From Choristoneura fumiferana (Eukaryota > Arthropoda > Insecta > Lepidoptera > Tortricidae), in contig NC_133472.1 of NCBI RefSeq assembly GCF_025370935.1, forward strand, positions 24,533,523-24,597,522: a DNA stretch of 64,000 bases, read 5' to 3'. The translations under genes and the position numbers were made by a program. Shown here in pieces: positions 25,740-38,442 of this stretch (positions within the stretch are counted from its first letter, which is position 1; the number at the start of each line of letters is the position of its first letter). The notes below the pieces were generated by a model. The model saw nothing but the letters and a program-made list of their open reading frames with translations, did not search any database and had not been told where the DNA came from.

Positions 25740-26216
25740 AGCCCCTTATTTTATTTATTTTAATGCAAAATTTTTTGTTTTATTCAATATTTGAGGTAGG
25801 TATTAGTTATTAAATAAATAATTGGTTAAATGCCTGTCTAAGAACTCGCTCACCCAACAGACTTGAAATATTTCGGGTGTAGTTAATGTACCTACGACTT
25901 GTTAATGCACGGTCTGATAATCCATGCCTATGTAGACGGATTACATTACAGCGTGCGCAATATTTTGTACGCCCTGATAATGCGCGACCATGATATTGTA
26001 CGGCATGATAATCGGAAGCAATAGTGCTTCGGATTATGACGTCGTACATTATTGCGCGTACATTCCAAATTGTAGGTACATTATTGTTTCGCGCACCATG
26101 TAAGTGATCTCTTACCTACTTGTATATACTTTTATATGATTTCTCTTCACTGGCCTTCAATCCACTATACAGTCTACTATACTAGTACCCGTATATACAT
26201 AGATACTTTGAGCTAT

Positions 26217-26366
26217 AGGTACACTCGAACCAACTGAATCGTGACCCACCTTTTCGTAGAAAAATTCATAGTGCATCGCATTGGTTGACAAGTTAATTTA
26301 TTAACTATGACATTTACTGTGAGAATGTTCTACGGTGGGTCAGGAATGAAATGGTTCGGCTATACC
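26217..26366. mobile_element. Palindromic MITE (CGAACCAACTGAATCGTGAC family)
   Basis: The ends ACTCGAACCAACTGAATC and the near-complement GGAATGAAATGGTTCGGC flank matching CACC/GGTGG inner arms. A relative lies at 27265-27418 and a better-preserved cousin at 58254-58384. Confidence 0.55.
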
Positions 26367-26466
26367 TATACTCATGGAACGAATATTTATGAAACGACAG
26401 GTTCTCATTTCGACTGCTGATTTTTATAATAATATGTACAGTTCTACAGTCGAGGAAACTGAATCG

Positions 26467-26552
26467 TGTTGCAGATGTTTATGGGCGGTGGTGATCTCTT
26501 ACCATCAGGAGACCCACTTGCTCGTTTGCCATTCAGTTGAATAAAAAAAAAA
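26467..26552 (+). mobile_element. Truncated LINE 3' tail
   Basis: Only the last 86 bp of the BMC1/L1Bm-like family is present, from GTTGCAGATGTTTATGGGCG to an A-run. This is typical 5' truncation. Confidence 0.65.
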
Positions 26553-26749
26553 GATGAACTACTTAGCATGGGTTCGCGTGGAAAGGAGAATAACTTTAGT
26601 ATTTATCTTAATTTAATGAAATTACATACCCTTCTCTTCTTAATACTAAGTAAAATAATACTCAGTCCTCTTTTTGCTTTCATTCGCTATCATTTAATTC
26701 TTCATCTGAGCTATCACAAGTCACAAGTACATATTGATAATATTAATAA

Positions 26750-26890
26750 GGGGCTGTTTCACCATCCATTGATTAGTGTTAACTGGCGGTTAGGTGTGAT
26801 GCCGTCTCTATTTGTTTTGTTCGAATAGACGGAGACGGCAGCACATTTAACCGTCGGTTAACGCTAATCAATGGATGGTGAAACAGCCCC
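26750..26890. mobile_element. PIF/Harbinger-type palindromic MITE
   Basis: 141 bp, GGGGCTGTTTCACCATCC ends, TAA on both flanks (26747-26749 and 26891-26893). More intact than the copy at 25488. Confidence 0.8.
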
Positions 26891-27164
26891 TAAATAATAT
26901 TATGATCTGTAATTCGATCCATTTAGTTCTTGACATCTAGGTATATTATATTATTTTCTTCGCTTTCTTTAAAATTTACGCACAACGCAAATAATATATA
27001 GAATTTGACACTGACATTATTTTGGATTTTTTTTCTTAAATATAATTATTAAAAATCTCTTTTTATGCTGATAGTACGGGAAAAGGGAAATGTCTAATAT
27101 TATAATGCATAAACACACAGTACCACTACATCCACGCTCTCGGTAATTTATCTATACCTACCAG

Positions 27165-27418
27165 GGTGATTTCTTTGGCAGATTTATGAAATGTCAACAT
27201 GACATTAGTAGCACAAAGGTTCCACCCTGGTACGCGATTCAGTTTCTTTGACTGTACATACCTATGTACACTCGAACCAACTGAATCGTGATTCGTGACC
27301 CACTGTAGAATATTTTCGCAGAAAAAGTCAGTGACTCCCATTGCTTGACAAGGGAATTTATTATGACGCTTACTGTGAGAACGTTCTACGGTGGATCAGG
27401 AATCAAATGGTTCGATCG
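27165..27418. mobile_element. Two adjoining palindromic MITE pieces
   Basis: 27165-27260 is half of the family seen whole at 58254-58384 (CACAAAGGTTCCACCCTGG). 27265-27418 is a copy of the element at 26217-26366. Confidence 0.5.
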
Positions 27419-27537
27419 TACATTTTCATTCATCGATGTCTTCGCAATGAATTAAATCCTTTTTAACTCGCTCTCCTCCGCCTCACGTACACGCGGTCTA
27501 CGTTCGTGCGACACAATTTGTTATATCATTTTCAAAG

Positions 27538-27655
27538 GGCCGGCAACGCATCCGTAACTCAACCTATGCTATGGATGTCCATGGGCGGTGGTGATTGCTT
27601 TCTATAACGTGACCCGCCTGCTCGTGTGCCCCCTCTTATAAATAAATAAATAAAT
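27538..27655 (+). mobile_element. LINE 3' tail, diverged
   Basis: It starts GGCCGGCAACGCATCCG, contains CATGGGCGGTGGTGATTG and ends in an AAATAAATAAATAAA tail. Confidence 0.55.
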
Positions 27656-27740
27656 TCAATGCAGTCAGTCTAATATGTTTACACTTTACTACCTTTGTCA
27701 TGCAGGGAACATTTTATAAAATTAAATATTATTTTTACAG

Positions 27741-28004
27741 GTGGTAGGACCTTGTGCTAGGTCCGCCTGGATTGCTACCACCATCTTGCTCGCTAATCCT
27801 GCCGTAAAGCAGCAGTGTTTGCACTGTTGTGTTTCGGCGTGGAGAGTAAGACAGCCGGTGAAATTACTGGCACTTGAGTTATACCATCTTAGGTCTCTAG
27901 GTTGGCAACGCATATGCAATACTCCAGATGTTTATGGGCGGTGGTGGTCTCTTACCATCAGGAGACTCACTTGCCCGTTTGCCATCCAGTCGAATAAAAA
28001 AAAA
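27741..28004 (+). mobile_element. LINE 3' end of BMC1/L1Bm-like layout
   Basis: The same modules as at 7737 in the same order, ending in an A-run at 28004. Like the other copies it begins right after an (A/G)CAG trinucleotide. Confidence 0.65.
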
Positions 28005-28769
28005 CTGACGGTACCTTGTCTATATTCTGCTGATACTAACTGACGTTGTTAAACACAAGAAGAGATACGAGACATGTGAAGAGAGCTTAGAATCTCTAGA
28101 CAAACCACACGCAGAAAAGACTTATAGCACCCACCCACCTTCAGAGTAGTTCAGCATAGCACAAGACACCAAACTATAAATTTGTACAATAGCCTACCTA
28201 AAGACCTATAAATAATGTTAGCATTTTCAAACATCGCCTCAGAGATTTTCTTTTGAAGATGTGTTATTATGATGTAAGTGAATTCATAGGTAATAATAAT
28301 TAATATTAAGAAGCATGTTCCAAATTCCCTAGTCAGCATTATAATATTTTTAAATTACAAAGTTAAATAAGTACCTAGTAGTCTAAAACTAAAGTAAGTA
28401 ATAAGTGCAATTTACTCGTAGTTATCCCTAATCTTATCAAAAAAGTTGTTGCTATTATAATGTTGACTTTCGTTTGTTTTCTTTTTGTTGTTGTTTTTTT
28501 TTCAGTTTATTTTAATTAGTGTCTGGATACCTGTAAGTGGTCCCAAAGTGGATCAAATTTTATGGTACCTATTGTTAATTTGTGTGCTAGAATTAAGTGT
28601 TGGTTGTGTTCATAATATGCTGTAATATACATGTCATGTTTATAGGTATATATTGTCCGACACGATGTAAATTGTTATGGAAATAAATATACTGAATACC
28701 GAATATGCCTTCTGATAATTTTAAACAAAAGTTAAAACACGTAGTGTTGTTATTTGTAAACAAGTAGTG

Positions 28770-28920
28770 TGTTGCAGCAGCCGCCGAGTCGCGTTGCTCC
28801 GAAGACGAAGGGCTACGGTAGCCCGAAACATGTTCGGGCTAAACTCGATTTAAGACGTGAGTTATCCGGGTCAATATATTTAATATGAGTGAGTCTCACG
28901 ATAGTTGTATGCTCAAAAAA
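28770..28920. mobile_element. Partial copy of the CGATTTAAGACGTGAG short element
   Basis: It contains GTTGCAGCAGCCGCCGAGTC, GACGAAGGGCTACGG and CGATTTAAGACGTGAG. It then runs on to ATGAGTGAGTCTCACGATAG, the inverse of this family's left end. The full element is therefore an inverted-repeat structure. Confidence 0.55.
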
Positions 28921-29338
28921 GTGTAAACATAATAATGTCTTTGACCTCGACCGTACGTGGTTCGTTTTAGGGTTCCGTACCTCAAAACGATAAAAAGGAG
29001 CCTTATAGAATACTTTGTCGTCCGTCCGTCTGTCAAGACCCTTTAGCTTATTAATAACGTGGAGTAGAGTAGTTAACTTTAATTCGAGGTTGACTTAGAT
29101 TAGTAAAAGTCAGTATTAATAAACAAGAAGTAAGGAAAGAGTAAGCTAATCCAGGCTTAGTCTCGGACTAAAACTTAATCCTTGGTGATGCCTAGTTTAA
29201 CGATGGAGTAATATTGGAGTAACCTAACTTTTCTGTTTCGATTGATGGTTGTAGTTTGCCTGTGGATTTATTTGAAATTTATTGTAGTAAATTTATTTAC
29301 CTAACTACTATTTTTGCATGCATATAGCATAGTATAGC

Positions 29339-29800
29339 ATGGATTATTATGCCGATGATTTGCATGTCGTGCAAGAGCTTGAAGAACTCGAGGAATTAGA
29401 ACAGGAGGTGGTTAGGCATGTAAAATTATACAAAGTCCGCAAAAATCCTTTCGAGCTTTCAGGACACGAATTTAAAACTAAATACCGATTTAGTCGTGAT
29501 ACTGCCAATTTCATAGTTGATATGGTGAAAAATAAGTTAGCAGGTGATGCGAGAGGTGGTCACATACCGCCTCATATCAAAGTCTTAACTGCCATAAGAG
29601 TCTGGGGCCGTGATATCTTCGTTTTTACTAAATTATTTTTAACGTGTATTTACTTAACATGCGATCTTTATTCAACAGTTTCAGTTTCATTCAGTATTAT
29701 TCCCGTAATAACAAACAATGATGTTGAAGTGACTGTAGGGCTACTACTAAACTCGAAAATCGAAGTTCGTATCATACCGTCCCTCTCGCTCTCGTATTAA
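29339..29800 (+). pseudogene. PIF/Harbinger (HARBI1-like) transposase, N-terminal remnant
   Basis: Residues 1-90 of this frame read like the N-terminal part of a HARBI1-type nuclease: an acidic start, then NPFELSGHEFKTKYRFSRDT and PPHIKVLTAIRVWG. The family normally continues into a DDE nuclease of some 250 further residues. Here similarity stops at about 29608, and the rest of the frame (to 29800) is unrelated and runs into a palindromic MITE. No DDE motif follows. It could instead be the first exon of a split element, but no continuation is visible. PIF/Harbinger-type MITEs lie 2.4-3.9 kb away. Confidence 0.6.
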
Positions 29801-29864
29801 ATAGTATAAGTGTCAGAGGGACCGCACGACACGAACTTCAAGTTTCGATTTTCGTAGTAGCCCT
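29737..29864. mobile_element. Palindromic MITE (AGGGCTACTACGAAACTCGA family)
   Basis: The ends read AGGGCTACTAC and GTAGTAGCCCT, with CCCTCTCGCTCTC and GTCAGAGGGACCGC inside. Two more copies are at 51889 and 52183. Confidence 0.7.
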
Positions 29865-30590
29865 GCTGTTTTCAAAAGGCTGACAATCTATGCTGACAAT
29901 GCAAATATACATGTTCTGGTGGCCAGCGTCGGAACTAATTACCGCTACACTTACACTATTGTGACTATAACAAGAGTGAGCGAGATACATTACAAAACAG
30001 CGCCATGCTGGGCCGCATGTTTTAATTGGTTACTTTCTACTTCGGATGTGGGTTCATACCACAGATTAAAGACATTTCTTGTTTTTTTTCTATGTTTCAT
30101 TCCTCCTTCATTCAATGACTCATTCTTTTATTTTTTTCTCACGCTGGGTTGCCATTGTTTACGTCATAGTCTAGGCTTAAGAAATGTTTAACTAATACCT
30201 CGCTAGTCCATGTTTATTAATACAAATTTTAAAACTGACTTAATACTTATTTAGTCAAGGAGTAACTAGTCCAAGTGTAAGTTCGGATTAAATTCGAATT
30301 AGATGTTTTTTATTAATAAGGCTATTTATCTTCGGAACCAAAAACTCAAGTCTACAGTCAACGCAAATACAGTCATTATCACTGGTATGTTTCTATACAA
30401 ATTGCCTTACCTAATCGAAAAAATTATAGGGTACTTGGGGCTGTCCTAGAAACATGAAATTGTGTATGAAGGTAGCTTTTATAGCACAATCTCCTATGCT
30501 AACACTGGATATTCATTAATTTGTATTTACAAAGTTGTGCGGAACCCTCGGTGCGCGAGTCTGGCTCGCACGTGGCCGGTTTTTCTTTGG

Positions 30591-33500
30591 AAGCGGGTGT
30601 GCTAATTTTTACTATGAGAATGAATTCGAAGAAAACGATTTTCGTGGAAGTGTAGAAGGGAGGGTGGGTTCTGCATGAAGACATACATATGCGTCAAACG
30701 CACGTAGCTGTTGCGCACGTGTTGTAGCCGAGAAGCCAGTTAAAAAGGCTGTAGCTTATTGATACGAACCACGTACCAACCAAATCCAGCGTACTTAACG
30801 CCTGCACTTAATCTATTTCATTGAATATCTTCACAGAATTGTCTCTTTTTCGTTTGTTGACATGGTAGAAGATTCTTCAGTTTCCAGGTTATCTAGTAGA
30901 AGTATAGGACGTCTAAAATATAATCGAAAATGTCATGCAATTCTACAGCCCATTCATAAAATAATGTGACCACGAAAATTTAGGCGGTTGAAACGCTCCA
31001 ATAATTACCCAGAAACATTAAATTTTACACGGGTGTTACTTATGCGCAACGAAATAGAAGATTACGATGTAGGTTTTGAAAATTCAGTAAAATCCTAAGA
31101 TATAAATTCGACTGCCAGATCGAATGGTTTAATAGGTACGCGAGCAAAGCCACGGGGAAATGCAAGTGAAATATATAAACCTCAGCAAAGACAAAAAAAG
31201 CGTCAACCATTTTTAAATATTTTTATTGTAATGCATTATTTGGTATTACGACCTATTACTTATACAAAATTATTTACGCTATCGTAATAAAAACAGAACA
31301 TTTGGTGTTTCAATTTTAATTTGACATAAAGAACGAACACTCAATAAATGTTAAAACAAATGAAAAAGAGCTTATTTATTACGTTTCAGAAATAAATACT
31401 ACCACTCCTAAGACTTGAACGCGTAATGAAGTACTGCTTAAATTAAACCTAGACGTTTCGATTACACTCAATTTTGTACCTTACCTCAGTCTACTCATTA
31501 CCATGACCACTGGAATGAGGCCGAAACGTTGAGATATTTTATACATTATTTCATTCAGTAATAGGGATTTTGACTCCACCAATCAACTGACGTACTTTTT
31601 ATGAGCTGTCAAAACACAATTCTCCCCACCTGATTCTCCCATAGGGTTTGAATGGAAATAGCAACATATTATTATGAGTCACTTGTTCGCCAACTCAATC
31701 AACTAGTTATTTATTTGTTTTAAAGCAACAAAAATCTAATTTTGCAGTTAATCGAAAATTAATCTGGTTTTCAGGGCTGAAATAAAGCGTTTTTTACTGG
31801 AGTCGTGTCTTCGAGTTATTTTTTAGTGGTGTCAACATCCCTATTAAGCCGGAGGAGTGACAGTTTAACTAAGTGTTGAATAAATATTGATTTATTAAAA
31901 GAACAATGTTTATTTGCTATAGCTATATCTCATTGCGCGCCTTCTGCGGTGTCCCTTCCCTTCCTTACCAGTAGGCGTCTAGTTACTAGACTCTATAATA
32001 CAGTGCTAAAGGAGCGCTACGATGCTACGTTATGTCTGTGTACGTATTATATGACATGAGGCCATTTTATGTTCAGTTCGATTTAATTCAATGGACAATC
32101 TTTATTTAAGGACTCCAGACAAATGCACACAACCAAAATAAACATTTGCTGACCGTCTACCCATTTTCCACTTTAAATGGTTCTAACTAGCCTGATGCGG
32201 TTAAATTATTGACTAAAGGTGCCATTTTGTCCCGTAGCCATCAGATATTTCGGAGCCGCCAAGGTGGTCAAAATTATCGGCACGTGCACTCTATTATTAA
32301 GGTATTAGAGTTCATGTTTAGATATTTGTGATCACCAGGGGTCGGACAAAAAGTGCGGATGACGTAAAAATTACGTTACCTTGCACACAAGATGATGTTT
32401 TTATCTAAAATGTTTAATATTAAGATCTTATTGTATTATTATTATTATTTCAAGCAATAAATGAATTTATTTTATTTATTTAAACTTCCGTGTGACATGT
32501 AGTAACAAAGTAGCATTAATGAAGTAACAAAATAATCGTAAATAAATCAATGGAATTCAGTGAATAAAATAAATTTCATATCGTTTAATAAAGAGGTTAA
32601 TAAATGATAAGTGATAATTGTTCATGAAAATCAAAAATACTATTTGAAATCATCCTAACCTTAGCCGCTCCTAAATATCGATATTTATACCGACCTTTAT
32701 TTATTATTTGTCACACCATACTGAGATTACTGTGGGCCTCTAAGCAGCACCAAGATAATAGTACTTAATAGTATAAGCGTTGATGTTGCCACCACCCAGT
32801 GCTTAGGTGGTCTTTCTGTCAACGAGCCAAATCTTCTGCGTTTATTTCATTTGATTTGTCCTACATTCATAATCGTTCGTTCAGCGCGCATCGTGTATGA
32901 TCTAAAAATAATATCTCATTAATGCTTTCTAATGTATTTCAGCATCATTAATAATATACTTAAATAACAATATTGAAATACGCAAGATATAACAACAAAC
33001 TATATCATTCCTCGAAATATTCTGGTTTTCAGTTTATATATAATCAGAATCTCGAAAACGGCTCCAACGATTTCGATGAAATTTGGTATTTAGGGGTTTT
33101 CGGGGTTGACAAATCGATCTAGCTTGGTCTTATCTGTGGGAAAAAGCTTACTATCGAGTTTTAGCCCGAGAAAAGCTCCGTCGCCCAGGTACTGTTAATA
33201 ATCCGCAGACATACATCATAACATCATGATGCTGTTGCACAAAATTGACGTAATGTCGTTTCGCCAATACGATGGGTAATTTGATATGAATGATGATTTT
33301 GAAATTATTGCACATTCTTAGTTAGTCGTAGATGAGTAGTTACATAGAGATTCAACGGTTCACTTAATTGTTATCTCTGCCAAATAATCTTTAAAAGTAA
33401 TTAAAAATAAACACATTATCGGACTAATGAAATTAGAGAAAATAAATGTTCATCATAATCCAAGCTATTATTAAAAGCTCGAAGGATTTTTTCTCCAAAT

Positions 33501-35489
33501 TGATGCACAAAACGCGTTCCTAATTAGTAGTAAGTATAAAAAATATAATAGTTATATGAAGAAAAAAAAAGTGAAATTTGACACGAGCACTATTGTCTAG
33601 GAGCTACAAAGATAAAAATTTCGGAATCTTTACTTATGAGTTATGAGGTTACTTTAGGTCATCAATAAATCCTCACAAATGATTCAAATAACTGTAAATA
33701 TGTTATTTACAACTTAAATTTTACAATCTGTAAAAGTTGTACAGTTTGATAGACAAATACGTGTCAGATAAATTATTCTTATTAAAATTGTTTATATGGA
33801 TGGACGGTGGTTTTTTTTATAAGAATTAAACATATCCAATAAGTAATCTTCCATTATTTATTGTATAATAAAATATGATTTGCATGATTTAATACTATAC
33901 GGATTTATTTCAATGTGTAACTTTGTCATACATACAAACAAATTATAGCTATCAAATCTGTGGTGTTACGTTTGCTTGAGGAACTATCGATATTATTTTA
34001 ACAATTAGGTCACATCATGGACTTCATCGTTGAGCCTCATTGGGGCCTTCCAATATTGAGGAGACAATTATTTTGTTGATTTTGTTACTTAGTAAAATTG
34101 TTAGCAATTTTAATACGCCAACGTTTATCGGTCGCACATTTTTTAATGTCTGTGGTTGTACTAAAAACCACAATTTAGGAAGTCTAGACAGACTTCCTAT
34201 TCCCCTATCTTCACTCGTATCGCTGACTTCCCCCGCCAGTTCCATATAAAATGTATTTAGAAGAATCAACTACGTTCACCATTATACTATCTAATATCAT
34301 GATGGTCCCTCACTAGGGTTACCGATTGCAAGTACCTAAACCCAGACATCCTCAATGGGACAACGCGAAGCTAACTTTAATCTATTTCAACGAGATAAAT
34401 ATTAATCAATTCCTTCAATTACATTATACATATTATACTATAACACTAAAATTTATAATCATCTTACCTAACACTGTAGTCCAATATGATAACATTCATT
34501 TTTCTAATTAACAATCCATTATTTTACATGCTCAGCCAGCTTAACATTATTATCTTTTCAAGAAACTCACATTTTTGAGACGTGTAAACGCTTAACTCTA
34601 GACGGGGTTATCATTTGTGCGTATGGATATTTAATTAGTTATTGCTATTACACATACGGAGCTCATATTAAATTGCATATTAGTATAAACAAGAAACTTC
34701 ATTAGTTGGAATGCTCGAGTCGTCAATCGTCATTGTCACTAAACAATGAACCTAGCGTACTCTAGGCACTGGCTAGCATACGAACCAGCAGAGTCTACAT
34801 ACCATTATACTGATTATAACCGTACTCAGCAAAATCACCACTGTAACATGTATTTATTAAACTTATGATTAAATTATAATTAAATATACATATTTAAACA
34901 AACTAATAATAATTAGTGCCAAAATTGGAGTAAAATATACATATAAAAATATCTATATAAATCACATTTAAAATTTCAGTTGCTATTTCTGAAAGAACTT
35001 ACAGAGAATCCTTAAATAAATTATACCACCGCAATACAAGGTTTTAAGGCAAAATGTTGAAAAAATAGGCACGTTTTGATGTTATGTTAACTGGAAGATC
35101 CTGAGAATTACGAAGGAAGGCAATAATGTTTTTTTGCACAGCACAAAAACACGATTAGTTGATTTTGGCTAAAAATACCTTCTAGAAACACTAGCTAGAT
35201 GTTCGGTTTATTATAAAATTTTATGAGGTATGTTAATAGAATATACTTTAACGTTTATATTCTACATTCGTAGAAAAGTTTTTTTTTATGATTGTTATTT
35301 TTATAACTTATAACAAATTACATCTGATTTGTCACATACGTCAATATTCCAAGGCGCCAGCGCAGCCCATTTCCGATCGTATGTTTGCATATTTACGTGT
35401 TGGTGTACAGCCGTAGGCTTGCGGCGCTCAATTCATTCTTTCCCATCTAAGCCACCCCTCGCGTTGTTTGGTTTGTTTTCATTATACTT
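30591..35489. other. AT-rich DNA with few recognisable features
   Basis: Apart from the TIR element at 31558-31848 and repeat fragments near 31440-31540 (GGCCACTGG/GCCGAAACG) and 33060-33190 (ATTTCGATGAAATTTGG), no gene, RNA or tandem array was recognised. Overlapping 69- and 81-codon frames at 34040-34269 lie on opposite strands and lack splice context. Confidence 0.5.
31558..31848. mobile_element. TIR element, about 290 bp
   Basis: The left end AATAGGGATTTTGACTCCAC and the right end GTGTCAACATCCCTATT are inverted, and TA flanks both sides. Short non-autonomous DNA transposon. Confidence 0.55.
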
Positions 35490-35690
35490 TGGGGCCCTCG
35501 CCCACGGCGACTTTTTATAGCAATGCTGTCGCGCGTTTTGTAAATGCTCGACAGCATCGCTACTAACGTTAGTCGCATTGGCAACGCGCTACAGAAGCGA
35601 TGCCAACGCGCTACCGCATCGCGACTGTATCGATGCGAACGCGCGACAGCATCGCTACAAAAAGTCGCCGAGGGCGAGCGGCCTTAGCGC
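35490..35690. mobile_element. GC-rich palindromic MITE
   Basis: Inverted arms GGCGACTTTTTATAGC and GCTACAAAAAGTCGCC enclose several GCGACAGCATCG-like repeats. It is strikingly GC-rich compared with its surroundings. Confidence 0.65.
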
Positions 35691-36132
35691 CTTTACCATG
35701 TAAATTGTTAATGTGTGGGTGTCGAAGCATGTGAAAAGGAAAATTATTTTAATAGAATTCTAGTAATATTTTTTCCGAAAAGTGTTTTGATAATATATTA
35801 GTGGGTTCATGACCAAATGAAATTGACAGGGCGCTGATTCTTGCAGCCATTGAAAAGGAAATCTATAGAAAGTTTGTACTGTTTATGAAAACGATACAGA
35901 TCTATTAAATAATGTTTTTCCATATTGTTCATTTTAGCTTAGCTTCAGTAAACTTTGGTAAACTAGTTGAGATAGCAAGATAAATACGAACATTTCCGAC
36001 AAAACACGATGGAAAAACATTATTCTCTACATCTGTACTAAAACTTTACATACGAAATTGTGCCATTTTAAGCATTTTACGTCAAAAGTGCGATTGTTGC
36101 GACGAAAGTGGTACTACCATATTTTTATGGTC

Positions 36133-36256
36133 TAGGGGGCAAACGAGCAAACGGATCGCCTGATGGTAAACGATTACCGTCGCCCATGGACACTTGCAAC
36201 ACCAGAAGAGTCACAAGTGCGTTAACGGCCTTTTAGGTAGGAGTACGCTCTTTTTT
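36133..36256 (-). mobile_element. LINE 3' tail, minus strand
   Basis: The complement of GATCGCCTGATGGTAAACG and CCGTCGCCCATGGACAC gives the BMC1/L1Bm-like tail. The body is 5'-truncated. Confidence 0.55.
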
Positions 36257-37808
36257 TGAAAGCTTGAAGGTCATATCGGTCTACTACTTCTATGTTGTCA
36301 TCGTCATCATTTAGGTCGAACTGAATGTCTACAGGGTTACTAGGTATAATTAATCTACAAAAGAGCACCCTTAAGATAGACTTCAATTACTTATTAGTAA
36401 TTTAGCTGTAATCAACTTTACAATACTTCGTCAACTTATAACAAACAAGTTGGATTGGCTGTTATCTTTACTTTGGAAGAATCAAGACAATGAGTAACAT
36501 TAATGTAATTTCAGACCAGATTCAGGTTGTTAATCTTGTACAAATAATTTTGATTAATTTACTACAAAATTACAGTACTAGTTAAATCATGAATAATGTT
36601 ACAATTATTACTAACTAAGTTATAATTCATTTTGAGTACACTGATTGATTACATATTATTATATAGTTTGGCCTTTAAAATAATAGCACAGACCACAAGA
36701 AATGCAAACAAGTATATTTCTTGTAGATTAGATAGATATTCGAGTACCACAAATAGTAAATAACGTGTAGATAGCTTCATGATTATGATAAAATTTTAAA
36801 GATACCATGAGTAATACGTTGTTTTTGACACAATATATCATAAATAACAAGAATTCATACCTATGTCGATACGGGTTGGCTTGACAAATCTAATAAGGCA
36901 TCTAACAGTGGAAAAAGTTCAGTTCTTGAAACATCTGTGAATGCCCTGTAAATATTGAGGTGCTTATTTTTTTCCACTTGATCCTCCTTTGTTAGCTCGA
37001 TCTTGTAACGGAATCTGAAACATTTGACAGTGATTTTATAAATCTATTAAGTTCAACATATGTAGCATGCAAGTTGGCCATTTTAACGATTTTACCGCAT
37101 AACTTAAAGATTCATCCGAACTAGTGCATTTAACATAAACATAAGTCTAAAAGCACGTTACGTATACACAGACAAGCGTTGACACGCAAGTGCACGCTAT
37201 GCAGTTTTTTTTTCATATACGAGGGCTGATTGATAAGTATCCGAAATAGACAAGAAAAACGTGTGTTCCTTCACTTTTAACTTCTATAACTTTTTAACAG
37301 ACAACTAAATTTTTTCGTTATATATAATGCGTTTTAAAGCAAAGAATGATCTTGGATGACGTTTCTTTAACCCTTTGACCATTATTTTTTTATAGCAATG
37401 AATCGAGAACTCTAACGATACGCACAGTATGGTTTTTTATGATTTTTGATAAAGAGAAATATATATATCATTTCGGGGTTTCCGAATTATAAGACGGCAA
37501 TATGTTTGCCGCTATCAGCCAAGGGCAGTAAGTGACAAGACCGTCATGTCAGTTTGCTGGGGGAACTGCGGGTGGCATGAAGTATCGAATATGAATAAAT
37601 TAAAAACCAATAGAATGATAAGAAATAATTAAAATCTTTATTTAACTTATTTAACTTAAAACTGAATTGTTTCAAATAAATAACCGGCCAAGAGCATGTC
37701 GGGCCATGCTTAGTCCGGGTTCCGTAGCTGCCCGACCTTAATTGAAAACGTGAAAATCTTCTAGCTAACATGGCTAATTCAGCAAAAAAATAGCTTAGCG
37801 AAGCTACG

Positions 37809-38081
37809 TTTTTTTTTATTCGATTGGATGGAAAACGAGCAAGTGGGTCTCCTGATGGTAAGAGATCACCGCCGCCCATAAACATCTGCAACACCAGGGG
37901 TATTGCAAGTGCGTTGCCAACCTAGAGGCCTAAGATGGGATACCTCAAGTGCCAGTAATTTCACCGGCTGTCTTACTCTCCACGCCGAAACACAACAGTG
38001 CAAGCACTGCTGCTTTACGGCAGGATTAGCAAGCAAGATGGTGGTAGCAATCCGGGTGGACCTTGCACAAGGTCCTACAAC
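37809..38081 (-). mobile_element. LINE 3' end of BMC1/L1Bm-like layout
   Basis: A full copy of the 3' module in minus orientation, with the A-run at 37809-37817 and its start GTTGTAGGACC at 38081. Confidence 0.65.
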
Positions 38082-38442
38082 CTGCAAAATACGATAAGAG
38101 TACGGAGCATCAATGAACGAATTCATCTGAATAACGAACGAAGTATCCACTACTTTTCTGCAACCTAAAACTACATGTCTGTCTGTCAGTTTGCGATAGA
38201 CTCAAAAAAACATTCGACTTTATTCTTATTCTCCCTAAAGATTTGTTTATTCTATTTATAATTTGTTTAATATGTAGGTATTGTATATTATTCCCAAGTA
38301 AGTATTGTTATCCCAGCAAAACTGTGGATAGGTTGCTAGCATGTAATAAATTGAAATATTGAATTAAGCTATTGCTCCATATAAAATCAAGAACAATAGT
38401 AGCTTAACCTACCCTTTCCTTCAATAACCACCAGACACTTAA

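Larger units (their letters stand above)
28967..30590. mobile_element. GGTTCCGTACC repeat split by a ~1.2-kb insertion
   Basis: The left part (28967 to about 29130) and right part (about 30325-30590) match the uninterrupted element at 8228 in order. The right part ends CTCGCACGTGGCCGGTTTTT. Between them lies DNA bounded by ATTAATAA on both sides (near 29133 and 30312), holding the transposase remnant and a MITE. This is a nested insertion; exact borders are uncertain. Confidence 0.45.

Noticed and set aside
37217..37260. TACGAGGGCTGATTGATAAG as a mariner transposon end
   Set aside because: It resembles insect mariner termini, but no matching inverted end or transposase was found nearby.
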